Positions 1-8,552 are shown, numbered from the stretch's first letter. The stretch is DNA of 64,000 nt from JBFWQM01 sp050249455 (GCA_050249455.1 JBFWQM010000001.1:1-64000); one strand, 5' to 3'. Notes: generated by a model from the sequence alone, not told the origin. A program made the numbers and translations.

Positions 1-1330
1 CGGCCCAGTCGCCCAGCGCCACCGCGCGGTCGACCATCTGCGGGAAGTCGCCCGAGTCGTAGGTCATGCCCAGGCCGTTGTCGTAGGGGATCTCGGCCGG
101 GCCGATCAGGTTGCGGCGGCGGATCTCGACCCGGTCGATGCCGAGCGCGCGGGCGCCCAGGTCCAGCAGCCGCTCCAGCACGTAGACCACCTCCGGCCGC
201 CCGGCACTGCGGTAGGGGCAGGTCGGCGCGGTGTTGGTCGTCACCGCGCGCGCGCGCGCGCTGGCCGCCGGGATGCGGTAGGTCAGGTTCATCACCTCGA
301 CGCCCTTGACCAGGGGCACGAAGGAATAGGCATAGGCGCCGACGTTGCCGACGTTGTCCGACCGCATGGCGAGGATGCGCCCGTCGGCGTCGAAGGCGAG
401 CGCGGCATCGACCACCAAGTCGCGCGCCTGCAGGTCGGTCAGGAAGGCGTCGCTGCGGTCGGCGGTCCACTTCACGGGTCGGCCCAGCCGCCGCGCCGCC
501 CAGGCGACCAGCGCGAATTCCGGATAGAGCGGGTTGCGCGTGCCGTAGTTGCCGCCGACGTCGCCGGCGATCACCCGCACCGCTTCCTCCGCCAGGCCCA
601 GGATGCCGGCGATCTCCTTCTTGTGGCGCACCGGGCCGCCGGAGCCGGCCCAGACGGTCAGCCGGCCGGTCGCCGCGTCCCACGCCGCGGTCGCAGCGCG
701 CGGCTCCATCGGTACGCCGGTGATGCGCGCGACGGGGGTGCGCAGCCGCACGACGTGCGCCGCCCCGGCCATCGCGGCGGCGGTGCCGGCGACGTCGCCG
801 ATGTCCATGTCGAGGCACAGGTTGTCCGCCCGGCCCGGCCAGGTGCGCGGCGCCTCCGGCTCCAGCGCGGCGGCGGTGTCGGTGACGGCGGCCAGCGGCG
901 CGTAGTCGACCGCCACCCGTTCCGCCGCCGCGCGCGCGACCGCCGCGGTGTCGGCGATCACCATCGCCACCGCCTCGCCGACGTAGCGGCAGCAGTCGTC
1001 GGGCAGGGGCAGGGCGCGCGGCACGAACAGCGGCGACCCGTCGCGGTTCGCCACCGGAATGTCCGGCGGCGACGAGCTGACCGGGTTCAGCGGCATCGGC
1101 GTCAGCCCGTCGGCGCGCGCGTCGCGTCCGGTGAGCACCGCGACGACGCCCGGCATGGCCAGCGCGGCCGTCGCGTCGATCGCCGCGATGCGTGCGTGCG
1201 CGTGCGGCGAGCGGACCATCACAGCGTGCGCCTGGCCGGGCAGGCTGACGTCATCGGAGAACGCGCCGCCGCCGGTCAGGAGGCGCGCGTCCTCCTGGCG
1301 GCGGACCGGCTGGCCGATCATCGGGTGCAT
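1..1330 (-). CDS. Xanthine/CO dehydrogenase-type molybdopterin-binding large subunit (partial, 3' end outside window)
   Basis: The reading frame is open from an ATG at 1330 down to the window edge, about 443 codons; the family is usually 750-800 residues, so the C-terminal half is missing. The N-terminus (MHPMIGQPVRRQEDARLLTG) is typical of the CoxL/XdhB-like aldehyde oxidase family, followed by a conserved SPHAHARI stretch, and the visible part covers the a/b hammerhead domain and the start of the molybdopterin-binding domain. Family members oxidise purines, aldehydes, aromatic N-heterocycles or CO using a Mo-cytosine-dinucleotide cofactor with separate FAD and 2Fe-2S subunits. The substrate cannot be named because the active-site loops lie outside the window. 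It diverges from the adjacent liv-type importer, so that importer may supply its substrate (inference). A GGAGG precedes the start by a few bases. Confidence 0.9.
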   Translation of the reverse strand, partial: MHPMIGQPVRRQEDARLLTGGGAFSDDVSLPGQAHAVMVRSPHAHARIAAIDATAALAMPGVVAVLTGRDARADGLTPMPLNPVSSSPPDIPVANRDGSPLFVPRALPLPDDCCRYVGEAVAMVIADTAAVARAAAERVAVDYAPLAAVTDTAAALEPEAPRTWPGRADNLCLDMDIGDVAGTAAAMAGAAHVVRLRTPVARITGVPMEPRAATAAWDAATGRLTVWAGSGGPVRHKKEIAGILGLAEEAVRVIAGDVGGNYGTRNPLYPEFALVAWAARRLGRPVKWTADRSDAFLTDLQARDLVVDAALAFDADGRILAMRSDNVGNVGAYAYSFVPLVKGVEVMNLTYRIPAASARARAVTTNTAPTCPYRSAGRPEVVYVLERLLDLGARALGIDRVEIRRRNLIGPAEIPYDNGLGMTYDSGDFPQMVDRAVALGDWA

Positions 1331-1382
1331 GGAACCTCCGGGCGCAGCGAACGCGGTTGCTCAAATTATCCGCAGCCAGCCA

Positions 1383-1410
1383 TTGGCGCACCATGCGGAT
1401 TCGGTGATAC
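1383..1410 (+). promoter_or_regulatory. Possible sigma-70-type promoter for the liv operon
   Basis: TTGGCG at 1383-1388 and TGATAC at 1405-1410 are separated by 16 bp and lie upstream of livG in the divergent gap. The match is moderate and unsupported by anything else. Confidence 0.3.
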
Positions 1411-1463
1411 CGTGAACGGAAAGGGCGGTCGAAACGCCCGGGGTGCAGGGGGCCGTGGACGCG

Positions 1464-2225
1464 ATGTCCGAGTACATCCTGGAGACCGAAGGCCTGTCGA
1501 AGCAATTCCGCGGCTTCGCCGCGGTCAACGGCGTCGGCCTGAAGGTGCGCCGCGGCACCATTCACGCGCTGATCGGCCCCAACGGCGCCGGCAAGACCAC
1601 CTGCTTCAACCTCGTCACCAAGTTCCTCGAGCCGACCGGCGGGACGATCCGGTTCAAGGGCCGCGACATCACCGGCGCGCGGCCGGCCGACGTGGCGTGC
1701 ATGGGCATGGTGCGCAGCTTCCAGATCTCGGCGACGTTCGGCCACCTGACGGTGCTGGAGAACGTCCGCGTCGCGCTGCAGCGCCCGCTCGGCACCTCAT
1801 TCCACTTCTGGCGCTCCGAACGGTCGCTCGCGGCGCTGAACGGCCGCGCGATGGCATTGCTTGCCGACGTCGGGCTCGACGGCGAGGCGCAGCGGCTGGC
1901 GGCGGAGCTGCCCTACGGCCGCAAGCGGGCGCTGGAGATCGCGACCACCCTGGCGCTCGACCCGGAGATGCTGCTGCTCGACGAGCCGACCTCGGGCATG
2001 GGGCACGAGGATGTCGGCCGCGTCGCGGCGCTGATCCGCCGCGTCGCCGCCAACCGCACCGTTCTGATGGTGGAGCACAACCTCTCGGTCGTCGCCGACC
2101 TGTCCGACATCATCACGGTGCTGGCGCGCGGCGAGGTGCTGGCCGAAGGCCCCTACGAGGCCGTCTCGCGCAACCCGGAGGTGGTCGCGGCCTACATGGG
2201 CACCGGGGATGCCGGGCATGGCTGA
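1464..2225 (+). CDS. livG: Branched-chain amino acid-type ABC transporter ATPase (LivG family)
   Basis: This is one of the two cytoplasmic ATPases powering a LivFGHMK-type importer. It has a Walker A motif (GPNGAGKT) near residue 37, a Walker B with LLLDEPTSGM, and the H-loop VEHNLSVV. At about 253 residues it has the usual LivG length. The ATG at 1464 (MSEYILETEGLSKQF) is preferred over an in-frame GTG at 1443 because it starts exactly at the ABC domain and has a purine-rich AGGGGG run upstream. It is the first gene of the operon and overlaps livF by 17 bp, implying translational coupling. The ABC signature region reads ELPYGRKRALEI rather than canonical LSGGQ, which is common in LivG proteins. 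Family assignment is secure; the imported substrate is not. Confidence 0.95.
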   Translation: MSEYILETEGLSKQFRGFAAVNGVGLKVRRGTIHALIGPNGAGKTTCFNLVTKFLEPTGGTIRFKGRDITGARPADVACMGMVRSFQISATFGHLTVLENVRVALQRPLGTSFHFWRSERSLAALNGRAMALLADVGLDGEAQRLAAELPYGRKRALEIATTLALDPEMLLLDEPTSGMGHEDVGRVAALIRRVAANRTVLMVEHNLSVVADLSDIITVLARGEVLAEGPYEAVSRNPEVVAAYMGTGDAGHG

Positions 2226-2931
2226 GGCCGCGCGCCCGCTGCTGGAGGTGCGCGACCTCAACGCCTTCTACGGCGAATCGCACGTCCTGCACGGCATGAG
2301 CTTCGCGGTGCCGGCGGGCGAGGTGGTGACGCTGCTCGGCCGCAACGGCGCCGGCAAGACGACGACGATGCGCGCCATCACCGGCATCCTGCGCGCCCGC
2401 CGCGGCTCGATCGTCTACGACGGGGTGGAGACGATCGCGCTGCCGACCTACCGCATCGCCCGGCTGGGCGTCGCCTACTGCCCGGAGGAACGCGGCATCT
2501 TCGCCAGCCTCAACGTGCGCGAGAACCTGGAGCTGCCGCCGGTGGTGCGCGCCGGCGGGCTGACCCTGGCGGAGGTCCATGCGCTGTTCCCGCGGCTGGT
2601 CGAGCGCGCGTCGAGCCAGGGCACCAAGCTGTCGGGCGGCGAGCAGCAGATGCTCGCCATCGCGCGCATCCTGCGCACCGGCGCGCGGCTCCTGCTGCTC
2701 GACGAGCCGACCGAGGGGCTGGCGCCGGTCATCGTGCAGCAGATCGGCGATATCGTGCGCACGCTCAGGGACAAGGGCTTCACCGTGCTGCTGGTGGAGC
2801 AGAACTTCCGCTTCGCCGCCACGCTCGCCGACCGCCACTTCGTGGTGGAGAACGGCGCGGTCATCGACATGATCCCGCGCGCCGACGTCGCCGCGAGCGT
2901 CGACAGACTGCAACGATACCTCGGCGTCTGA
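2209..2931 (+). CDS. livF: Branched-chain amino acid-type ABC transporter ATPase (LivF family)
   Basis: The second ATPase of the importer, 240 residues. It shows Walker A GRNGAGKT near residue 45, an intact signature LSGGEQQ, Walker B LLLDEPTEGL and H-loop VEQN. The LivF-specific stretch RLGVAYCPEERGIF is present. Two in-frame starts exist, ATG 2209 and ATG 2218; both overlap the end of livG, and the second begins MAEAARPLLEVRDL. LivF and LivG are expected to form the heterodimeric motor that docks on LivH/LivM at the inner membrane. Confidence 0.95.
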   Translation: MPGMAEAARPLLEVRDLNAFYGESHVLHGMSFAVPAGEVVTLLGRNGAGKTTTMRAITGILRARRGSIVYDGVETIALPTYRIARLGVAYCPEERGIFASLNVRENLELPPVVRAGGLTLAEVHALFPRLVERASSQGTKLSGGEQQMLAIARILRTGARLLLLDEPTEGLAPVIVQQIGDIVRTLRDKGFTVLLVEQNFRFAATLADRHFVVENGAVIDMIPRADVAASVDRLQRYLGV

Positions 2932-2955
2932 CGCCGAACACCAGGGGAGGGAACC

Positions 2956-4167
2956 ATGCGTCTCAGGGGTCTGCTGTCGGTGCTGCTGCCGGGCGTGCTC
3001 GCCGCGGGGGCGGCGCACGCGGTCGACGGCAACATCAAGATCGGCGTGCTGAACGACCAGTCCGGCACCTACGCCGACCTGTCCGGCCAGGGCTCGGTGT
3101 GGGCGGCGCGCAAGGCCGTGGCGGACTTCGGCGCCGCCGCCAAGGGCATGAAGGTCGAGGTCGTCTTCGCCGATCACCAGAACAAGCCCGACATCGGCGG
3201 CAACATCGCGCGCCAGTGGTACGACCGCGACAACGTCGACCTGATCGTGGACGTGCCGACATCCTCGGTTGCGCTCGCCGTCAACCAGATCACCCGCGAG
3301 AAGAACAAGGTGTTCATCTCCTCCGGCGCCGCGGCGTCCGACCTGACCGGCAAGGCGTGCTCGCCCAACACCGTGCACTGGACCTACGACACCTGGGCGC
3401 TCGCCAACGGCACCGGCAAGGCGATCGTGCAGACCGGCGGCAAGACCTGGTTCTTCCTGACCGCCGACTACGCCTTCGGCCACGCGCTGGAGCGCGACAC
3501 CGCGGCGGTCGTCACCGCCAACGGCGGCAAGGTGCTGGGCCAGGTGCGCCATCCGTTCCCCGCCACCGACTTCTCGTCGTTCCTGCTCCAGGCGCAAGGC
3601 TCGAAGGCGCAGGTCATCGGCCTCGCCAACGCCGGCGCCGACACGGTCAATTCGATCAAGCAGGCTGCCGAATTCGGCATCGTCCAGGGCGGGCAGAGCC
3701 TGGCGGGCCTGCTAGTCTTCATCACCGACGTGCACGCGCTCGGGCTCAAGACCGCGCAGGGGCTGATCATGACCGAGGCGTGGTACTGGGACCTCAACGA
3801 CAACGACCGCGCCTTCGCCAAGGAATTCGCCGCGGCGAACCGCGGCAACCATCCGACCATGGTGCAGGCGGGCGTCTATTCCGGCGTGATGCACTACCTC
3901 AAGGCGGTCGAGGCGCTGAAGAGCGAGAACGACGGCGGCAAGGTGGTCGCCCGAATGAAGGAGATGCCGACCGACGACAAGCTGTTCGGCAAGGGCACGA
4001 TCCGCGCCGACGGCCGCAAGGTGCACGACATGTACCTGTTCGAGGTCAAGAAGCCGGCGGAATCCAAGGGGCCGTGGGACTACTACAAGCTGCGCGCCAC
4101 CATCCCGGCGGCGGAGGCGTTCCGCCCGCTCGACCAGGGCGAATGCCCGCTGGTCACCAAGGGCTGA
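2956..4167 (+). CDS. ABC transporter periplasmic substrate-binding protein (LivK-like, type 1 periplasmic-binding fold)
   Basis: A 403-residue exported binding protein. It begins with a Sec signal peptide (MRLRGLLSVLLPGVLAAGAA, cleavage likely after AHA near residue 23), then the family hallmark IKIGVLNDQSGTYADLSG. Its length is typical for the LivK-like family, which binds amino acids, urea, amides, aromatic acids and other small polar compounds. The sequence alone does not say which ligand. A GGGAGGG lies just upstream of the ATG. It sits between the ATPase and permease genes, so it is the dedicated receptor of this importer. Confidence 0.93.
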   Translation: MRLRGLLSVLLPGVLAAGAAHAVDGNIKIGVLNDQSGTYADLSGQGSVWAARKAVADFGAAAKGMKVEVVFADHQNKPDIGGNIARQWYDRDNVDLIVDVPTSSVALAVNQITREKNKVFISSGAAASDLTGKACSPNTVHWTYDTWALANGTGKAIVQTGGKTWFFLTADYAFGHALERDTAAVVTANGGKVLGQVRHPFPATDFSSFLLQAQGSKAQVIGLANAGADTVNSIKQAAEFGIVQGGQSLAGLLVFITDVHALGLKTAQGLIMTEAWYWDLNDNDRAFAKEFAAANRGNHPTMVQAGVYSGVMHYLKAVEALKSENDGGKVVARMKEMPTDDKLFGKGTIRADGRKVHDMYLFEVKKPAESKGPWDYYKLRATIPAAEAFRPLDQGECPLVTKG

Positions 4168-4222
4168 CGGAGCCAGGGCCGGCGTTCGCGCCGGCCCGCC
4201 GGCCGCGCCAGGGATCCCCGCG

Positions 4223-5104
4223 ATGTTCGATCTGATCGGCGTCCCGCCGCAGGTCCTGTTCGGCCAGCTCACGCTCGGCGTCATCAACGGCGCTTTCTAT
4301 GCCATGCTGAGCCTGGGTCTGGCCGTCATCTTCGGGCTGCTCAACGTCATCAACTTCACGCACGGCGCTCAATACATGATGGGCGCGTTCGCGGCATGGA
4401 TGCTGCTGACCTTCGCCGGTATCCCGTACTGGGGGGCGCTCGTGCTGGCGCCGATCGCGGTCGGCGCGATCGGCATCGTCATCGAGCGGCTGATGCTGCG
4501 CCGGCTCTATCATCTCGACCACCTGTACGGCCTGCTGCTGACGTTCGGGCTCGCGCTGGTGTTCGAAGGCGTGTTCCGCAGCCAGTTCGGCTCGTCCGGC
4601 AAGCCCTACGACAACCCGATCCCGGGCGGCAGCAACCTGGGCTTCATGTTCCTGCCCAACTACCGCGCCTGGGTGGTCGCCTTCTCGGTCGCGGTCTGCT
4701 TCGCGACCTGGTTCCTGATCGAGCGCACCAAGCTCGGCTCGTACCTGCGAGCGGCGACCGAGCGGCCCGAGCTGGTGCAGGCGTTCGGCATCAACGTGCC
4801 GCGGATGATCACGCTGACCTACGGCTTCGGCGTCGGGCTGGCGGCGCTCGCCGGCGTACTGGCGGCGCCGATCTACCAGGTCGCGCCGACGATGGGCTCC
4901 AACCTGATCATCGTCGTGTTCGCGGTGGTGGTGATCGGCGGCATGGGCTCGATCCTCGGCTCCATCCTGACCGGCTTCGGCCTCGGCGTCGTCGAGGGGC
5001 TGACCAAGGTGTTCTACCCGGAGGCGTCCTCGACGGTGATCTTCGTCATCATGGCGATCGTCCTCGTCCTGAAGCCCGCCGGCCTGTTCGGCACGCCGCG
5101 GTGA
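4223..5104 (+). CDS. livH: Branched-chain amino acid-type ABC transporter permease (LivH family)
   Basis: A 293-residue inner-membrane permease with about eight hydrophobic segments. It carries the LivH-type N-terminus (INGAFYAMLSLGLAVIFGLL) and the motif NFTHGAQYMMGAF. The cytoplasmic loop with ERPELVQAFGINV is the expected ATPase-contact region. It lies 55 bp after the binding-protein gene and belongs to the same operon. A dispersed palindromic repeat separates it from livM. Confidence 0.94.
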   Translation: MFDLIGVPPQVLFGQLTLGVINGAFYAMLSLGLAVIFGLLNVINFTHGAQYMMGAFAAWMLLTFAGIPYWGALVLAPIAVGAIGIVIERLMLRRLYHLDHLYGLLLTFGLALVFEGVFRSQFGSSGKPYDNPIPGGSNLGFMFLPNYRAWVVAFSVAVCFATWFLIERTKLGSYLRAATERPELVQAFGINVPRMITLTYGFGVGLAALAGVLAAPIYQVAPTMGSNLIIVVFAVVVIGGMGSILGSILTGFGLGVVEGLTKVFYPEASSTVIFVIMAIVLVLKPAGLFGTPR

Positions 5105-5149
5105 GGGGGCGATGACCAACGCGGCGGCGCCCGTTCCCTTTTCCCCTTG

Positions 5150-5258
5150 GTCATGCGCGGGCCCGACCCGCGTATCCAGCGCGCGCGGTCAGCGCGCAGG
5201 AGACTCTTCTGCGCGGCGAGCCGCGCCGCTGGATGCGCGGATCAAGTCCGCGCATGAC
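5150..5258. repeat. Dispersed palindromic repeat, copy 1 (about 109 bp)
   Basis: The element is bounded by an 11-bp perfect inverted repeat (GTCATGCGCGG at 5150-5160, CCGCGCATGAC at 5248-5258), with further nested pairing around CGTATCCAGCG and CGCTGGATGCG. A closely similar copy of 110 bp lies at 13453-13562 in the same orientation. It resembles the GTCATGCGCGG-type intergenic palindromes abundant in alphaproteobacterial genomes. Here it sits inside the liv operon, between livH and livM, where the RNA would fold into a long hairpin. No transposase is attached. Confidence 0.85.
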
Positions 5259-5293
5259 ACCTTTTGGAAATCACGCGGCACAGGGCGCCCCGC

Positions 5294-6223
5294 ATGAGCG
5301 GCAACCGCAACATGGTCGCGCTCGCGGCGCTCGTCGCGCTGGGCCTGGTCGCGCCGTTCTTCGTCTACCCCGTGTTCCTGATGAAGGTGCTGTGCTTCGC
5401 GCTGTTCGCCTGCGCGTTCAACCTGCTGATCGGCTATGTCGGGCTGCTGTCGTTCGGGCACGCGATGTTCTTCGGCGGAGCGGCCTACGTCACCGGCCAC
5501 GCGGTGAAGGCGTGGTTGTGGCCGACAGAGCTCGGCATCGCTGCCGGCATGGCGGCGGCGGCGGTCCTGGGGCTGGTGGTCGGGCTGCTCGCGATCCGCC
5601 GGTCGGGGATCTATTTCGCGATGATCACCCTCGCGCTGGCGCAGATGTTCTTCTTCTTCTGCATCCAGGCGCCGTTCACGCACGGCGAGGACGGCATCCA
5701 GGCGATCCCGCGGCGGCCGGTGCTCGGCCTCATCGATATCCGCGACGACCTGACCTTCTATTACGTGGTGCTGGCGATCTTCTGCGGTGGCTTCCTGGTC
5801 ATCTACCGCGCCATCCATTCGCCGTTCGGCCAAGTGCTGAAGGCGATCCGCGAGAACGAGCCGCGGGCGATCTCGCTCGGCTACGCGGTGGACCGCTACA
5901 AGCTGCTGGCCTTCGTGCTGTCGGCGGCGCTGGCGGGGCTCGCCGGCGCGACCAAGACGATGGTCTTCCAGCTCGCCTCGCTGACCGACGTGGCCTGGCA
6001 GATGTCGGGCGAGGTGGTGCTGATGACGCTGGTGGGGGGTATGGGAACCGTGTTCGGCCCGATCGTCGGCGCCGCCGCGATCATCACCATGCAGAACTAC
6101 CTCGCCGGGTTCGGCGAGTGGGTGCTGGTGATCCAGGGCGCGATCTTCGCGCTCGCCGTGCTGATGTTCCGACGCGGCGTGGTGGGCGAGCTCGCCGCCT
6201 GGGCGCGCCGCCGCGGGCGATAG
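5294..6223 (+). CDS. livM: Branched-chain amino acid-type ABC transporter permease (LivM family)
   Basis: A permease of about 309 residues, partner of LivH. It has the LivM-type core FNLLIGYVGLLSFGHAMFFG, multiple hydrophobic segments and the loop ENEPRAISLGYAVDRYK that contacts the ATPases. The ATG at 5294 (MSGNRNMVALAAL) is chosen because an upstream TTG at 5264 would add residues encoded at the edge of the palindromic repeat. The 190-bp gap from livH is unusual for this normally tight operon and is filled by that repeat. Confidence 0.94.
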   Translation: MSGNRNMVALAALVALGLVAPFFVYPVFLMKVLCFALFACAFNLLIGYVGLLSFGHAMFFGGAAYVTGHAVKAWLWPTELGIAAGMAAAAVLGLVVGLLAIRRSGIYFAMITLALAQMFFFFCIQAPFTHGEDGIQAIPRRPVLGLIDIRDDLTFYYVVLAIFCGGFLVIYRAIHSPFGQVLKAIRENEPRAISLGYAVDRYKLLAFVLSAALAGLAGATKTMVFQLASLTDVAWQMSGEVVLMTLVGGMGTVFGPIVGAAAIITMQNYLAGFGEWVLVIQGAIFALAVLMFRRGVVGELAAWARRRGR

Positions 6224-6342
6224 GGTGGGGCCGGCCGCGCCGGCCCCACCGGATCACGCATCGAACCTACGCACTCACGCTGCGCAACCACGCAACAACC
6301 GACGCAACGCCACTACGCCTACGCAACGCCTACGCACGACAA

Positions 6343-6543
6343 CTAGAGCGACAGCACGAAGCCGTCGTAGCGCTCACGGCGGTCGGCCTGTGCGGCCGCC
6401 TTGGCCGCCGGATCCGGCGCCGCCGCCGGCTTGCGCGCCTGGCGCGGGCTGCCGCACCGGCTGAGCGCGGCGTAGAACCGCGCGATCGCCGTGCGCATCC
6501 GGTCCGCCCGGTCACGCTGCCGTCCCGTCACCACCCGCTGCAT
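6343..6543 (-). CDS. Small protein sharing a C-terminal YDxFVLSL motif with the nearby PAS protein
   Basis: A 66-residue ORF starting at ATG 6543, with a GGGGAAC run about 10 bases upstream. Its last residues (ERYDGFVLSL) align with the last residues of the PAS protein encoded at 7898-8422 (APYDEFVLSL), including a shared D-R a few positions earlier. The rest is Ala/Arg-rich with a short helix (ADRMRTAIARFYAAL). It lies about 125 bp downstream of the chemoreceptor gene on the same strand, so it may be the last gene of that cluster. No family was recognised. The shared tail is the main argument that it is translated. Confidence 0.55.
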   Translation of the reverse strand: MQRVVTGRQRDRADRMRTAIARFYAALSRCGSPRQARKPAAAPDPAAKAAAQADRRERYDGFVLSL

Positions 6544-6669
6544 CTCCGTGTTCCCCCGAACATCGGCCCCAACGCCGATGAATGTAGGGGGCAGGATTTC
6601 ACATGGAATGAATCGGCACTGTGATGAACGCCACACCACGCCCGAATCGGCTGCGGCGCATCGTCGCGT

Positions 6670-7881
6670 TCAGCCTGCGCGCACGGTTGCGACGAACCGG
6701 GCGGCCTCGCGGCTCAGGGTCTCGGTCTGCGACGCGAGCGAATCCGCGTGAGCGCGCACCGTCGCGGCGGCGGTATCGGTGGCCTGCGCCGCATCGCCGA
6801 CGCCGGCGATGTTGCGCGATGCCGTGCCGGCGCAGTCGACGGCGCGCCGCACGCTCTCGTTGATGCGGTCCGTGGCGGCCGACTGGTGGCCGGCGGCGCC
6901 GGTGATGGCCGTGGAGACCGCGTCGATGCCGCGGATCGAGCCGCCGATGGTGCCCACGGCGCTGACCATGCCCTGGGTGGCGCCCTTGATGCCGGCGACC
7001 TGGGCGGTGATCACCTCGGTCGCCTTGGCGGTCTGGCCGGCCAGCGACTTGACCTCGTGGGCAACCACGGCGAAGCCCTTGCCGGCTTCGCCGGCGCGCG
7101 CCGCCTCGATCGTGGCGTTGAGCGCCAGCAGGTTGGTCTGGCCGGCGATCTCGTTGATCAGCCCGACCACCTCGTCGATGCGCTGCGCCGACTGGGTGAG
7201 AAGCGAGGCCGACTCCTGCGCGCCGTGGGCCTCGCGCATCGCCTTGGCGGAAGCGTGCGCCACCTCGTCGGCCCGGCGGTTGATCTCCCCGATCGCGTCG
7301 GCCAGCGCATCGGCGCCCGACGAGACCGCGTGCATGTCCTGGCAGGCCTTGTCCATCACCTCGGCGACCGCGGCGGCGCGGGCGCCGGTCTCGTGGGCGG
7401 CGTGCGTCATGTCCTCGGCGGTGCGCTGCAGCGCACGGGCGGCATCCGTCATCTGCGCCAGCGCATCCGCGAAGGTCCGCTCGAAGTCGTCGGCGGTGCG
7501 CGCCTGCCGCGCCTTGCTCTCCACGATCAGCGCCGACTGGGCGCGCATCTTCTCCACCGCCTCGTTGATCAGGACGGCGCCGCGCTCGAACTCCCCGTGC
7601 ATGCCGCGGCCGATGATGCGTCGGAAATAGCGTTCCTCGGCGGCGAAGGTCATGCAGGTCGCGGACTCGCGCACGAACGCGGTCGTGTGGTCCAGCAGGT
7701 CGTTGATCGCGTGCATCAGCTCGGCGAGGTCGCCGTCGCGGTCGATGCGCGTGACGCGCGGCTCCAGGTTGCCCGCGGCGGCGGCGCGGCAGACCGCCAG
7801 CGCCTCGGCGATCAGCGCGCCGTCGGGGCGGCGAGCGGCCGTCGCGGCGGGCGCGCGGCCGAACAGGCGTGCGAATGTCAT
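6670..7881 (-). CDS. Soluble methyl-accepting chemotaxis protein
   Basis: About 403 residues with no transmembrane segment or signal peptide, so a cytoplasmic chemoreceptor. A HAMP-like stretch lies near residues 40-75. The hairpin tip contacting CheA/CheW lies near residues 237-280 (EIAGQTNLLALNATIEAARA, then GKGFAVVAHEVKSLA). The ATG at 7881 has GGGAACG upstream and lies 16 bp after the stop of the PAS gene, so the two are co-transcribed. The family role is to modulate CheA kinase activity; the PAS partner probably supplies the sensory input (inference). No other che gene is in the window. Confidence 0.93.
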   Translation of the reverse strand: MTFARLFGRAPAATAARRPDGALIAEALAVCRAAAAGNLEPRVTRIDRDGDLAELMHAINDLLDHTTAFVRESATCMTFAAEERYFRRIIGRGMHGEFERGAVLINEAVEKMRAQSALIVESKARQARTADDFERTFADALAQMTDAARALQRTAEDMTHAAHETGARAAAVAEVMDKACQDMHAVSSGADALADAIGEINRRADEVAHASAKAMREAHGAQESASLLTQSAQRIDEVVGLINEIAGQTNLLALNATIEAARAGEAGKGFAVVAHEVKSLAGQTAKATEVITAQVAGIKGATQGMVSAVGTIGGSIRGIDAVSTAITGAAGHQSAATDRINESVRRAVDCAGTASRNIAGVGDAAQATDTAAATVRAHADSLASQTETLSREAARFVATVRAG

Positions 7882-7897
7882 CGGCGTTCCCGTCCGG

Positions 7898-8422
7898 TTA
7901 GAGCGACAGGACGAACTCGTCATACGGCGCGCCCCTGTCACGCAGCAGCGCGTCGAGCGCCGCCGCCGCGGCCTCCATCCCCGTCCTGCGGTTCTCGTGC
8001 CGGGCCTCCTCCGCGCGCAGCGCGGCGTAGAGCGGCTCGATCGCCGCCAAGGCGCGCCGTTCGGCGGTCCGGCGGTTGGAATGGTAGCCGACGATGGCGC
8101 CGGTCGCGTCGAAGGTCGGCGTCACGTGCGCCAGCACCCAGTAGTGGTCGCCGTTCTTCGCGAGGTTCACGACGTAGGCGAAGATCTCGTGGCCGCCGGC
8201 GATGGTGTCCCACAGCCGCTTGAACACGCATCGGGGCATGTCGGGGTGGCGGATCAGGCTGTGCGGCTGGCCCAGCACCTCCGCCTCGGCATAGCCGGCG
8301 ACCCGCAGGAAGACCCGGTTGGCGTAGGTGATGCGGCCCGCCGGATCGGTCTTGCTGACGATGATCTCTTCGTCGCCGAAATGGCGCTCCACGCCGGTGG
8401 GGCGAGCATGCGTTCGGTTCAT
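7898..8422 (-). CDS. Aer-like PAS domain protein (probable redox/oxygen sensor)
   Basis: A protein of about 174 residues consisting mainly of one PAS domain. The sequence EEIIVSKTDPAGRITYANRV and the motif LIRHPDMPRCVF are typical of the FAD-binding PAS of Aer-type aerotaxis receptors. ATG 8422 (MNRTHARPTGVERHF) is chosen because the PAS homology begins soon after; an upstream GTG/ATG extension adds low-complexity residues. The C-terminus is PYDEFVLSL. It is the first gene of a PAS-chemoreceptor operon, so Aer appears split into sensor and signalling proteins. FAD binding is inferred from the family, not shown. Confidence 0.88.
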   Translation of the reverse strand: MNRTHARPTGVERHFGDEEIIVSKTDPAGRITYANRVFLRVAGYAEAEVLGQPHSLIRHPDMPRCVFKRLWDTIAGGHEIFAYVVNLAKNGDHYWVLAHVTPTFDATGAIVGYHSNRRTAERRALAAIEPLYAALRAEEARHENRRTGMEAAAAALDALLRDRGAPYDEFVLSL

Positions 8423-8552
8423 CTCGGTCGGCCCTGGTTGCGTCCGTCCTGCCCCGCGCGACCGCACCATACGCAGGGACCGTTAACGCTGCGTAACGAT
8501 CGCCGCCGGCCGCCTTGCGCCAGCGTGTCGCGCCGGACGGCTGGATGCAGAG

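Noticed and set aside
243..262. A (CG)n alternating run inside the molybdoenzyme gene, and a similar one at the end of xerD (60536-60555)
   Set aside because: Z-DNA potential is possible, but both are explained by Ala/Arg codons in a very GC-rich genome.
1424..1440. A GGGCG/CGCCC hairpin just before livG
   Set aside because: No T-tract and no riboswitch-like conservation; GC-rich hairpins of this size are expected by chance here.
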